Shown here one piece after another: positions 1-11,264 of a DNA stretch of 64,000 nt; position 1 is the first letter of the stretch, and each line of letters starts with the position of its first letter. The notes under the pieces are model-generated. The model was given only the letters and a program-made list of their open reading frames with translations. It made no database searches and was not told the DNA's origin. The position numbers and the translations under genes are program-made. Source of the stretch: Cranoglanis bouderius (Eukaryota; Chordata; Actinopteri; Siluriformes; Cranoglanididae). The stretch lies in NCBI GenBank assembly GCA_023630585.1, contig CM042548.1, positions 14,769,527-14,833,526 of the forward strand, written 5' to 3'.

Positions 1-1699
1 CTCCACAGTACTCCACCAGCATTTCTTTTTTCCTCACCTGAGAGGAGAGAGTTCCACTTTTGGAGTTGTTGTGCTACAGTCCGTACATATCTCAGTCCCA
101 GACGTGCAGCTACTCCATTGGTGTTCTGAAGGTTGTGGCCAGCCAGGTCCACCAGGTGTCCTAGCGTGGTGAGACCGGACACGAGGAGGGTCCGGGTGAA
201 CGCACTGCCTCCAATGTCCAGACGTGCTCCATGAATCAGGGGATCCTTTAGCAGCCAGTACAAAGAGTCTGTGGTTGTAGTCCTTTGGACCCTAAAAAGT
301 TTCCACACTTTGAAGAGATTATGGTAAAACACAGGTAGTCTGGAGGTGTTCAATCTTCTTGGGTCGACTAAGAATAGAGACTTGTCAAGTCTCAGGTCCC
401 CAAAAGTTCTTAGGATAGCACTGGTCACAGGTTTCCAACTAAAAGGCATTGAACTGGTTAAAAATTTTTTTACAAACTGTAAACGGAAGGCAGCAGTTCT
501 GCTCTGTAGGTGCACAAGGCCTTGCCCCCCTTCTTCTTTAGGTGAATATAAAACACTGTGTGGCACCCAGTGTAGCTTGTCCCAAAAAAAATCCAATAAA
601 ATTGACTGAACTTTTGCTAAAAGTGTCATTGGTGGGTCGATGCAAGCTATTTTGTGCCAAAGGGAGGATGCCACTAGATTATTAATAATTAATGTGCGTC
701 CCCTATAAGACATTTTGGGAATCAGCCATTTCCATTTGTCTAGGCGACCTTTTATTTTTTCAACAGCCCCTTCCCAGTTTTTTTGCACAATTAGGTCATC
801 GCCCAGACATACTCCAAGATATTTAAAACCTTCTTTTTTCCAAAACAGTCCTCCTGGGAGTTTTGGTCCATCACCTGACCACTGTCCAACTAAAAGGGCC
901 TCACTTTTGTTCCAGTTGATTTTTGCTGACGATATAGTTCCAAAGTCTTTGGAAACATTAAGTAATGTATCCACATCTCTCTGTTCATCAACCATTATCA
1001 CAACATCGTCAGCATAAGCTGACAGACGGAAGGCGTCTGGACAGTCAGGGATTGAAAACCCTTTTAAATCAGCTCTCAGTTTGTTCAGTAGAGGTTCTAT
1101 TGCTAAGGCATAGAGCATACCAGACAGAGAGCACCCCTGCCTTACTCCCCTACACACCTTAAATGGAGCACATAAGCCGCCATTAAAATTCAGTACGCTT
1201 TCAATGTCACAGTAGAGAGTTTTTAGTTTGTCAGTGAAATTTGTGCTGAAACCAAAAGCCTTAAGAGTTTTCCACAAATAATTGGGTTCCGCCCAATCAA
1301 AAGCTTTCTCCTGCTCAATGGAGACCAAACCCATATTCAGTCCAAATAGTTTTGAGACGTCAAGAATGTCTCGAATTAGGGAGATGTTGTCAAATATGGA
1401 CCTCCCAGGAATGCAGTAGGTTTGATCAGTATGGACAATCTCTTCCAGAACGCTTCCCAGCCTTGTAGCTAAAACTTTTGAGAGCAGTTTATAGTCGCTG
1501 CATAGTAAGGATACAGGTCTCCAGTTTTTTATGTCAGTGAGGTCCCCTTTTTTTGGCAGCAGCGTGAGGACTGCCCTCCTACAGCTCAACGGTAGCAACC
1601 CTCTGGCTAAGCTGATGTTCAGGACTTCCAGTAAGTCCTCTCCTATGGTAGCCCAGAAAGACTTATAAAATTCTGCTGGAAGTCCATCTATACCAGAGA
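1..1699 (-). pseudogene. LINE ORF2 fragment: reverse transcriptase domain, open but partial
   Basis: One frame (first codon bases at positions 3n+2) is open from 1742 down to base 1, with a stop at 1745. It reads through the RT start (GIDGLPAEFYKSFW, about 1694), KNWRPVSLL, the KAFD block (about 1300), RQGCSLSGMLYALAIEPLL (about 1120) and the catalytic box SAYADDVVIMV (about 1020). INWNKSEALLVG, a thumb-like region and the start of the C-terminal domain follow to the window edge. The absence of stops over some 560 codons suggests a young copy. One oddity is that the motif before KAFD reads SIEQEKAFD where L1-type enzymes have Asp (SIDxEKAFD), so the first catalytic carboxylate is Glu. The endonuclease domain is missing. 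It is probably not an active enzyme. Confidence 0.85.
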
Positions 1700-1703
1700 G
1701 GGG

Positions 1704-1956
1704 AGCTCCAGAGAGGGAGCACGTTGGTAAGCGACCCACTGATTACAATTCCCTCTGCAGCTAACTCCCTCGCCCTTTCCACGGTGTTCAAAAATAAGAC
1801 CACCGCACTATTCATTCTGGACGCCGCCATTATATTCTCATGCCCGATCACCTCCCCTGCAGCCAGGCTGCAGTCCTCCACACTAGCGCCGCTCACCACT
1901 TTAACTCCGTGATGACGCGTTAGTGAATCAAACACCTTACTACCCTGGGCCGCCAT
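1704..1956 (-). pseudogene. LINE ORF1 N-terminal remnant
   Basis: The frame starts at ATG 1956 (MAAQGSKVFDSL...) and reads about 80 residues, including SLAAGEVIGHENIMAASRMN and ELAAEGIVISGSLTNVLPL. It then leaves its own coding sequence at the deletion junction and ends in foreign frame at 1663. The text resembles the N-terminal part of the nucleic-acid-binding ORF1 of fish Tx1/L1-like LINEs, which is followed by zinc knuckles in full-length copies. These are lost here. The frame differs from that of the RT fragment, so no fusion protein is predicted. Assignment is by recognition only. Confidence 0.6.
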
Positions 1957-2197
1957 GCTCTCCAGCGAAATGCTGGTGCAGACGTCCAGACACCCTCCTC
2001 TAACACTCAGAAACTCAGTTTTTTGTTTTTTAAATTTATTTTTTCCCTTCTTATAGCAATATATTATGTGCTCTTTTAACAAAAAACTAAATAAACAAAT
2101 TGATATATAGAGATAAGAGGTTGATAGTAAACGACAAACACGCTCACACTCAACACACTCACACTCCACGTGCTCCACCCACTCGCTCCCAGCATGC

Positions 2198-2249
<52 letters not shown>

Positions 2250-2330
2250 ACATAAAAATAAATAAGGAAGAAAGAGTGACATACAGGTAGATAAGAGAAG
2301 TGTCAGAGGATGAGACAGATAAAGAAAGAG

Positions 2331-2385
<55 letters not shown>

Positions 2386-2880
2386 TTTACAAATATAAAT
2401 AAGGAAGAAAGAGTGACATAGAGGTAGATAAGAGAAGTGTCAGAGGATGAGACAGATAAAGAAAGAGTGAGACAGAAAAACAGAGAGAGAAAGAGATAGT
2501 CATAAAAAATGGGCACAAAGAGTGAGAGAGTGAGATAAAAGAGAAAAGCGAGACAGACAGATAGATGAGAAACCTGAAGGGTCAGAGAGAGGTTGAGACA
2601 GATAAAGAAAGAGTGAGACAAAAGATAGAAATGGACAGAAAAATAAAGAAGGGAGAAATAGCAACACAGAGGGAGATAAAGAAGAGTGAGACAGGTTGAC
2701 ATACGAACACATCTGATACAAAGAACAAAGTGATCGAGTGCGAGACATAATGAAAGAGTGAGGGAAGGGGATAAAGACAGAGAGATAGAGAAAGGAGAAT
2801 GAGTGACAAAAGAGATAAAGATGAAGAGTTGAAGACAAAAGCAGAGAGAGAAAGACAGGCAAAGAGGTGGAGACCAAAGG

Positions 2881-2915
<35 letters not shown>

Positions 2916-3441
2916 AGTAGGTATGGAGGAAGACAAAAATAAATCACAATGGGAAAGAAAGCGACCAAGAGTGAGAGACACAAAAACAGAGAGAGAGAGA
3001 GAAAGAGACAAAGTGAAAGAGAGAGCGAGACAGAATGAGAGAGACAGAAAGAGAACAACTGAGACAAAAAGACAGGAAAAACTAAGTCAGAGAGACAGAA
3101 GGAATGAGAGAGAGATAGAGAGAGAGAGAAAAACAGAATGAGAGAAAAAAAACACATAATATGATAAGAGGGCGACAGACAAAAAGAGGGAAGTAAAACA
3201 AAGATGAAGAGAAAAAAGTAGAGAGAGAGAAAGATAGAAACTAGAAAAAGAAACAAAGAATAACAGAGGAAAAGAGAGATAGTGAGACACAAGCATAGCT
3301 GAGACAGAGAGAGATATAATAAGATGTAGAGAGAGAGAGAGGGAGAGGTAAGTGACAAAGACAGGGATTAAAAAAGTGTCAGAGCAAGAGATAAGAGAAA
3401 GAGAGAGTGAGGCAGGAGGGTGACAGCAACAGCAAGACATA

Positions 3442-3928
3442 CAGGTGCATCTCAATGAATTAGAATGTCGTGGAAAAGTTCATTTATTTTAGTAATTCAA
3501 CTCAAATTGTGAAACTCGTGTATTAAATAAATTCAATGCACACAGACTGAAGTAGTTTAAGTCTTTGGTTCTTTTAATTGTGATGATTTTGGCTCACATT
3601 TAACAAAAACCCACCAATTCACTATCTCAACAAATTAGAATATGGTGACATGCCAATCAGCTAATCAACTCAAAACACCTGCAAAGGTTTCCTGAGCCTT
3701 CAAAATGGTCTCTCAGTTTGGTTCACTAGGTAAGCCACAAACATTCATTGCCAAAGAAGCTGGCTGTTCACAGAGTGACCAAAATCATCACAATTAAAAG
3801 AACCAAAGACTTAAACTACTTCAGTCTGTGGCATTGAATTTATTTAATACACGAGTTTCACAATTTGAGTTGAATTACTGAAATAAACGAACTTTTCCAC
3901 GACATTCTAATTTATTGAGATGCACCTG
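3442..3928. mobile_element. Tc1/mariner deletion derivative (487 bp, non-autonomous)
   Basis: Terminal inverted repeats start CAGGTGCATCTCAATGAATT on the left and read back as CAGGTGCATCTCAATAAATT from the right, flanked by TA target duplications (3440-3441, 3929-3930). The left end keeps a second, inner copy of the end motif (tctcaacaaattagaatatg, about 3625), the outer/inner direct-repeat layout of IR/DR-type Tc1 elements. The inner copy is absent on the right. Only about 190 bp of leader remain between the ends, so the transposase gene has been deleted. Such a copy could move only with enzyme supplied elsewhere. Confidence 0.85.
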
Positions 3929-4080
3929 TACAGTAGTGGGGTGAAAGAAAATAGAGAAACTGAAAGAGTAAGAGAAGGGGATGGAGAGACAAGATATGAG
4001 GAGGAGAAATATGAAATAGAACACAGATAGATGACAGACAGAAAGATATAAGGAGTAACTGAAATAAGATATAAGATATA

Positions 4081-4195
<115 letters not shown>

Positions 4196-5720
4196 TGACC
4201 TTTAATCTCTCGGCCTGCATTAAGTGAGTGAGCGTATCAGAGAGATTTAATGTCAGTATTATTGAACGGTGAGCCGATGTTCACTGACACATTCACACCA
4301 GCGGGATCAGTGTGAGTGACAGCATAAACACACACACACACACACACACACAGCATATTGACAGCCATCTTAGGAAAAGCACAAGCATCATAGACTTGAA
4401 GAAAAAAGTGACAGATTGACAGATAGTGATAGAGAGACAGATAAAGAGACAGAGAGTGATAGAGAGACAGATAAAGAGAAAGAGACAGAGAGTGAAAGAG
4501 AGATAAAGAGAAAGAGGTGCAGAGTCGGGACATATAGGAGATGTGTAGAGAAAGAAATACAGACAGTGAAAGAGAGAAAACAGTGAAAGAAAGACAGACA
4601 AAGACAAAGAGATGGAGAGACATGACATAGCAGGCAAGTAAAAAGTGGCAGACAGGGAGACAGAGAAAGAGATAGAGAGACTTGGAGGAAAGAATAAAGT
4701 GACAGACAAGGAGACAGTTAGAGAAAGAGATAGATAAAGAAAGGTTGATAATGAAAGAGAGACATAGATAAAGAGAGACAGAAAAAAGAGATGGAGCAAC
4801 AAGACTTAATGGGAATGAAAAAAGGGACAGACAGGAAGATAGATAGAGGAAGAGAGACATATAGAGAAAGTGATAGAGAGACTTGGAGGAAAGAATAAAG
4901 TCATAGACAAGGATAGAGAAGAGACAGATAAAGAGAGGTTGATAATGAAAGAGATGGAGTGACAAGACTTAGTGGGAATGAAAAAAAGGGACAGACAGGG
5001 AGCTAGATAGAGAAAGAGAGACAGAGAGAGAAAGAGAGAAACAGAGAAAGTTCTAGAGAGACTTGGAGGAAAGAATAAAGTGACAGACAAGGAGACAGGT
5101 AGAGAAACATTCAGATAAAGAAAGAGACATAGAGAAAGAGAGACAGACAGAGAAAGTGGAGAAAAGAAGAGATGGAGAGACAAGACTTAGCGGGACTGAA
5201 AAAAGGGACAGACAAGGAGATAGATAGAGAAAGAGAGACAAAGAAAGAAAAGACAGATAGTGAAAGTGAGATATATAGAGAGACAGATAAAGAAAGGAGG
5301 AGATGGAGAAAGGAAGATAGATAGATAGCAAAAGAGAGATAATGAGAGAGACAGATAAAGAGATAGATAAAGAGAGACAGATAAATAAAAGACAGATAGT
5401 GAAAGTGAGATAGGTATAGAGACAGATAAAGAAAGAGAGACACATAAACAGATGGCCAGACATGACATAATGGATTTAAAAAAGTGACAGACAGAGAGAC
5501 AGAGGAAGAGAAAGTGATAGAGAGACTTAGAGGAAAGAATAAAGTGACAGAAAAAGAGACACAGAAGTGATGGAGAGGCAAATCGTGAGGAAAAGGAGAA
5601 AGAAACAGAATGGAGATAGACAGAGAAAGGCATAAGGAGTAAGAGAAAGACGTGGCAAAGATAGACAGATAGAAAAGTGATATATCGTCAGAGAGAAAGC
5701 GAGAAAGAGACTGTTAATGA

Positions 5721-6467
5721 ATAAACTTATCTGTGCATTTAAAACAGTACAAGCGCCACTTCCCTTTCATGCGATGGTGTGTTATTTACACAGAGCTCTC
5801 GCTCTCCTCATGCGCATAATAAACAGAAAACCTACAATCCAGTCGCACGCCTGAATGAAACACACTTCATGAAAGTCAGATGAGATGCAGAAACGCTCCC
5901 AGAAGAGCGCTAATTTAATAAATAAAGGGAGGTAATTGACGTTTCGGCCGTATAATTGACGACTGTATTGACGGAATGCTTAATCGACAAAGCTTTTTGT
6001 CCTGAACATGAATATTTATTTCATTATCGAGCACTATAGACAATCTATATATATCCATTAGCCACCATCGCTCAATATTAAAACCTGGTTAAATATCTAA
6101 CATTTCTGATCTTTTGTGCTAAAAATAAGGCAGAATATGCATTAGAGCATGTGTGTGTTTCTTGTAAGCAACTTCATAAACTCTAATAATGCCTAATAAA
6201 ACTCTAATAAAGCATTATAAACAATTCCTTTGTCTCCTTGTCATTTTTAGATCCCTCAACGATGACATGTTAAATGTTTATAATGTTTTCATTTTTTTTT
6301 TTAAACAAAACTTGCTTTACAATTATGCACTGGGCATTATTACTTATAAAGTACTTATAAAGGATTTATAATGACTAATGACACTTTTATTACAGCACGA
6401 GCATTATTAGACATATTAGAGTTTTGCTAAAACTCATATATTTTAAATATCAGTTAGATGTTATTTT
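5721..6467. other. Intronic sequence, no gene seen
   Basis: AT-rich intron of nrxn3. No exon, RNA gene or clear transposon end is visible. From about 6180 the text contains scattered cattataa-type words like the region at 60.3-62.8 kb. Confidence 0.6.
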
Positions 6468-6757
6468 GGTAACACTTCCTATGAAGGTCATATCTGTGGT
6501 ATAATAAACCATGAACACCTATTCCTGTCATGTTATAATGCATTCATAAGGAATTTGACAAATTGTTACACTTCATAGCTATGTATATTATGCATTATGG
6601 ATTGTTAACATGATGACGTTATGTCACCAAGCCCCACTTTGTGTAGTGCATTATGAGACTGGTATAATGGTGACATAATGTGTTATAAGCACTTTTAACA
6701 ATTTAATAAAAGCATTATGAACAATGTGACAATGTCACGTTTTAAGAAAGCGTTACC
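6468..6757. mobile_element. Short MITE with GGTAAC ends
   Basis: The left end reads GGTAACACTTCCTATGAAGG and the right end, read back, GGTAACGCTTTCTTAAAACG. The flanking octamers gttatttt (6460-6467) and cttatttt (6758-6765) match at 7 of 8 positions, which suggests an 8-bp target duplication as made by hAT-type transposases. There is no coding content. The inside carries several gcattat/cattataa words. Confidence 0.55.
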
Positions 6758-6889
6758 CTTATTTTTTCACCGTTGTGGATTCAAATTTATTTTCATGCCA
6801 TATACAGTATTTTAATTTATTTAATAAATTGACTTAATAATAAAGAGTTGTTTTATACAGAAACGGTTAAATGGAAAGCTAGCAATGAG

Positions 6890-7655
6890 ACAGCTAGCCA
6901 GTTTTTCAGGCTAACAGCTGTCTTTAAACAGCTTTTTCTATTTCTTCTTAGAGTGAAATATTTAGCTATAAATAATACATTAATCACTTTTAAATTCTAG
7001 TGCAATTTACATTAAAATAATTCAAATATATTACCAAGATTCACTCAAGTTATGCTAAACTCTGGCAAAAGGCAAAGTAGCTAGCTAGGCTACTTTGAGT
7101 AGCTGTCTGATTGCTAGCTGAACTGATAACCCGATATCTAATTTTTTTTTTTTTTTTTTAGATAACAGTTTTTTTTTTAATAGTGTCACATTTAGCAATA
7201 ATTAATCACTCAGCCTTTTACTTGAAAAAAAAAACCCCTGCACTTTACTCAAGTTTGGCAAAGTTCTAGCAAGTAGCTCTCTAGCTACCATTGCTCACTG
7301 AGTTGCTAGCAATCAGACTAGCCAGTTTTACATGCTAACAGCTTATTTAGCTATAAATATTATATTAATGACTGAGGCTTTTATATTAAAGCTAAAATAT
7401 ATTGCCTGTTTCAGTCAAGTTTGGCTAAGTTCTAGATATTTAGGCTAACTGAACTAGTTGTATGATTGCTAGTGGAGTTGCTAGACAGTTTTTTAAGCAA
7501 CGTCATATTTAGCTATGGATAACATTTTTTTTTAGTCATGTATATCAACACAATACATTACCTACTTTTCACTCAAGTTTTTACTCAAACAGGTGAGTAG
7601 CTAGCTAGGCTAACTAAACAAGAAAGCTAGTCAACCATCTAGCCAGCTAGCCAGG
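6890..7655. repeat. Degenerate tandem array, about four units of about 160-240 bp
   Basis: Each unit runs through a gctagcCAGttt start, ttagctataaataatat-like text, tcactcaagtttggctaag-like text and a gctagctaggctaa end. Units begin near 6894, 7130, 7318 and 7480. A poly-T run sits in the second unit. The units differ by many substitutions and indels, so the array is old. Confidence 0.6.
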
Positions 7656-7908
7656 TTAAGAATATTAATACTGGACTCAAGTAGGTTTCCTGATTAAGAT
7701 GTATATGAGACTAGCGCTGTAATGACACCGGACGCTTGGAGGAGCAGGAGGAGCGCTGAGAAGTTCCTCTCATTCCCGTAACGAGGGAAACAGCCGGCAT
7801 TAAAAAAGCCAATCGATGTTCATTAAACTGTCAGTCTCCTCAGCGCTCAGCGATAGATAAAGAGAATGACAAGGACAAGGCTGCTTTAGGCTACAGCCCT
7901 GGCTCAAA

Positions 7909-7909
<1 letters not shown>

Positions 7910-7984
<75 letters not shown>
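7910..7984. repeat. (TC)n(AC)n compound microsatellite
   Basis: About 50 nt of TC pass directly into about 24 nt of AC. Confidence 0.95.
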
Positions 7985-8104
7985 AGATATGAGCATAGTG
8001 TTTCTGAAATACTATTAACAGGAAACTATTTTGCATATAATATAATTTAGATTTTAGTGTAAACAAAAATCATTTCTGTAGGAAAATGTAACATCTTCTT
8101 TATT

Positions 8105-8412
8105 TAACCAGCTAGCTAGCAAGCTGGATGCTAGCTAGCAAATGAATCTCCTCAAGAGAAGTATAGCAGAAAGAGTTCAAATATCGCAAAAAGTGAGAAA
8201 TAGCTAAAAGTTAAGTGTTTGTAAAAGTGTTTGTGAATTTTAAAATACCACCCAATGTAAAAACAAACCAAAAAAAAAGCAACTGCTTTATAATTTAGCA
8301 AACTTTTCGCTAGAGAGCGAGGTGGATGCTAGCTAGCAAGCAAAGCAGCAATGATTTAATTCTCAGCAATATAATAATACCTATATCAGAAAGATTTAAA
8401 ATGCTTTTTAAA

Positions 8413-8459
<47 letters not shown>

Positions 8460-8920
8460 GGGGGGTGTCATGTAAACTGCTTTACTGTGTATTTAGCAAA
8501 ATTTTTGCTAGTTCGTGATCTGGATGCTAGGTAGCAGGCAAAACTGCTATCATTTCTCACTAACACATGGGGGAACACTATAGCAGAGGTGCTGTAAAAT
8601 GCTTTGTGTTCTTAAAATGCCACACAATATACAGTATTTCCTTCTGTGGCATGTAAACTTCTTTAATATTTAGCAAAACCTTTGCTAGCTATCGAGCTGG
8701 ATGTAGCTAGCAAGCTAGCAAGCTGCTATGATTTCTCACCAAAACACGGGAGTATGACATAGCAGAAAGTTCAAATGGATTTGTGTTTGTAAAACACCAC
8801 GGAAAAGTGTTTTCTTTGTGTGGCATGTCAACTGCTTTACTATGTATTTAGCAAAATGTTCAGTAGGCAAAGCTAGTACGATTTCTCACCAACAGAATAG
8901 AAGAAGGTTAACAGTAACGT
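8105..8920. repeat. Tandem array of about 180-bp units, four copies and a partial fifth
   Basis: Successive units share an ordered set of phrases: tgctagctagcgagctggatgctagc-like start, gctatgatttctcaccaa, agtatagcagaaagttcaaat, a gtttgtaaaa..ccac segment, ggcatgtaaactgctttact and tatttagcaaaa. Starts fall near 8105, 8308, 8507, 8690 and 8865. The second unit contains a (GT)n expansion at 8414-8458 that the others lack. The array is intronic with no coding content. Confidence 0.75.
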
Positions 8921-9087
8921 TTTAAAAAAAAAAAAAAAAAAAAAAAACAGGTATTATAATCATTAGACAATGTTTTCTGAAGTATAAATGATCTTCAAAC
9001 AGAAATCTACATCTATCTATCAGCTTAATTCTAGTTACCATTGCAATTTTAAAAAAATAATAATAAAATACAGTAGCTAGTTAATAC

Positions 9088-9345
9088 TAAATAGTCAAAT
9101 ATGGAATAAAACACTATGCTGTTACAGAAAATAAATCAACAGGGTTACTGTTAGCACCACGACGTTGATTACTTCCTATAACACCATGTCCTGAGTTGTT
9201 TTATTCCACACATCATACTTTTTATCCATTTAGCGATACAGTTACTGGTGTGGAACATCCGCAAAACAAGTTAGCGCCTATTCTCACTTACGTAATAGCT
9301 GTTCCCTCACCGGACTCTCTTGTTTCTCTCATTTGAAGTTAATAT
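9088..9345. repeat. Foldback repeat family, copy 1
   Basis: It contains the family centre gttgattacttcctataaca (9165) and the arm text ttttattcc..., catactttttatccatttag, ttctcacttacgt and tgttccctcaccgg, with a short opposite arm (ggaataaaacactatgctgtta) to the left. Other copies are at 13372, 15410, 28055, 31440, 40265, 43495, 53690 and 55065. Confidence 0.7.
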
Positions 9346-10865
9346 GACACAAAATAATGGCTCCCAAAGCGTACACTCCTCTGTCTGGGGTTACTGATAT
9401 TGACACTGGAGACTCCTTGTATATCTAAAAACGCTAAGTAAACGTGTCCTTACAGAAAGCTTCAAGCTTTAAACATTCCACTTTCCCTTAAATTAACACA
9501 CCTGTCCATTAAAGCTAGGTGTTCCTTGTTCTTTCCTGTTTGATGGAGAAGTGGGCGGAGTTACGCAGTTATGTTCTGGATGGGGGCGGGGCTAATTACC
9601 ATAAAGAGAAGCTCAAAATGAAGAAACAGGTCGCATCTGTTGTGTAGCTGTTGTGCAAATTGCAGTATTTCTAAACTATGTTTGAAATTCAATGATTATT
9701 ACAAACTTAGAAACGCTTATACATATTGCAAATTGTACTTTTAATGTATAAAATGTATATTTTTAGTAAGTCATGCTAACAATTCTCTCTGTTTGACATA
9801 GATCCTATATATATATATATATAACATTTTTTGTGTGTGTTTTTTGAAATGACTCTTAGCTGCAGGATAGGATAAAAAAAGAATAATTTGTAGATTGAGT
9901 AGAGGCAATCATACAGAATGCACATCAACCTATTCAGCTATAAAGACGTGTGTTGTGTCTCATGATGGAGGACAACGTGGCGCCTTCGAAATGATAGTTT
10001 TTCTGATCTGTGAGAATTCAGGAGAGTGAAAGGATGAGAGTTCAAGGTGCGACAGTAAAATCAGACTCAGTTTGCATAATTGCACAAAGCAGCGCGCATG
10101 AAAAGAGGGTGTTATTAATGTGAAGGCAGTGATGATTCCTCAACACCGAGCACTTGGTTTTTTTGTGGGTTTTTTTTTTGGTTATTTTCAGAACAGACTG
10201 ACAGAAAAATGAGAAGAAAAAAAAAAGATAGACGAAATTTCAGTCAAAGTTGAAATGAAAAGGGAATTGAAATATTCAACATGAAAAAAATGACGCTGAT
10301 TATACTGTCAGGAATGAATCATGTTTGTTCAGCGGACAAAAGTTTTCATGCAATTATTTAACTGATTTTATTGCAGTAAAATTGATATTCATTGCATTTT
10401 TCTGTATAATAATACGATTCATGTAAAAATCTTAAAATGTGAAAGCAATATGGTGCTGCAGCTCATGTTTTAAACATAATCCCATTTCAAACAAAGCTAA
10501 AGTGCCTCTGTCGCTGTGTTTTTGCAGTGTATATTTCATACGCTCTTAAAATGTCCTCTGTGTCCCTCAGCTAGGAAATGGGAGGACAAGAAAAATCCCA
10601 TAATGTCCACTAGGTGGAGGCAAAGCCCAAATATTCCTGCGATTGAGTCTCACAATACAAAGTCTCAAGGGTCTAACAGCGGTCCACTTAATTACTTACT
10701 TACTACCCTTGAAGGTCGTACCCCCAAAACCAATATTTTAGAAACCCAATATATATATATATATGCTCATTTTAATTCATACAGTTATCCATGAGTCAGC
10801 AGCGAAATGCAAAAAAAATCATGCAGATGCAGGTTTTCCAGTTAAAGTTCACATCAAACATCAGA
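9346..10865. other. Intronic sequence, no gene seen
   Basis: No exon or clear transposon end is visible. Short A and T runs and one short AT array at 9810 are present. Confidence 0.6.
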
Positions 10866-11264
10866 ATGGTGAATAAAATGTGATCTCAGTGACTTTGTTG
10901 GTGCCAGAATGGGCTTGAGAACTGATCACACAAAAGTTTACACAGAACGGTGCGAAAGCCAAAAAACATTCACTGAGCGGCGGTTCTTTGGGCGGATACA
11001 CATTGTTGATGAGAAAGGAGCTGACAGGAAGGCTAAGGTATATCAAATAACCACTCTTTACAACCGTGGTGAGCAGAAAAGCATCTCAGAACGCACAACA
11101 TGTAAAAATCTTGAAGAGGATGGGCTACAACGGGAGAAGACGTCATCGGGTTCCACTCCTGTCAGTGAAGGACAGGAATCTGAGGCTACGGTGGGCGCAG
11201 GCTCACCGTCGAAGAGTGGAAAAAGACCTGACGAGGTTTTTCCAATCTTAAACTGTCCAGTCTG
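10866..11264 (+). pseudogene. Remnant of a Tc1-type transposase, 5' part, heavily broken
   Basis: Plus-strand fragments read RMGYNGRRRHRVPLLSVKDR and NLRLRWAQAHRR (11118-11220), typical of the linker between the DNA-binding and catalytic domains of Tc1 transposases. Before them, the nucleotide text gtgatctcagtgacttt..., gttggtgccag and agtttacacagaacggtgcg corresponds to the N-terminal paired-like region but has lost pieces and frame. No terminal repeats are seen, the DDE catalytic half is absent, and stops interrupt every frame. It belongs to a different Tc1 family from the four larger elements in this window. Confidence 0.75.

Larger units (their letters stand above)
1..2195 (-). mobile_element. 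Tx1-like (L1 superfamily) LINE, internally deleted, runs off the left edge
   Basis: Read on the minus strand, this block begins with about 240 bp of leader, then the start of an ORF1-like frame (ATG at 1956). It jumps near 1700 directly into the reverse transcriptase part of ORF2, which stays open to base 1. The rest of ORF1 and the ORF2 endonuclease are missing, so the copy carries a large internal deletion. The junction sits in two near-identical stretches reading ctccctctctgg and ctcccctctctgg on the minus strand, which suggests a microhomology deletion. The assignment to the Tx1 branch rests on the INWNKSEALLVG stretch after the YADD box and on the ORF1 start; it is from memory of the family, not a search. 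The element ends near the (GA)n array at 2201. Confidence 0.82.

Noticed and set aside
10516..10794. 92-codon plus-strand frame
   Set aside because: No domain, ends in an AT array, AT-rich intron; chance.
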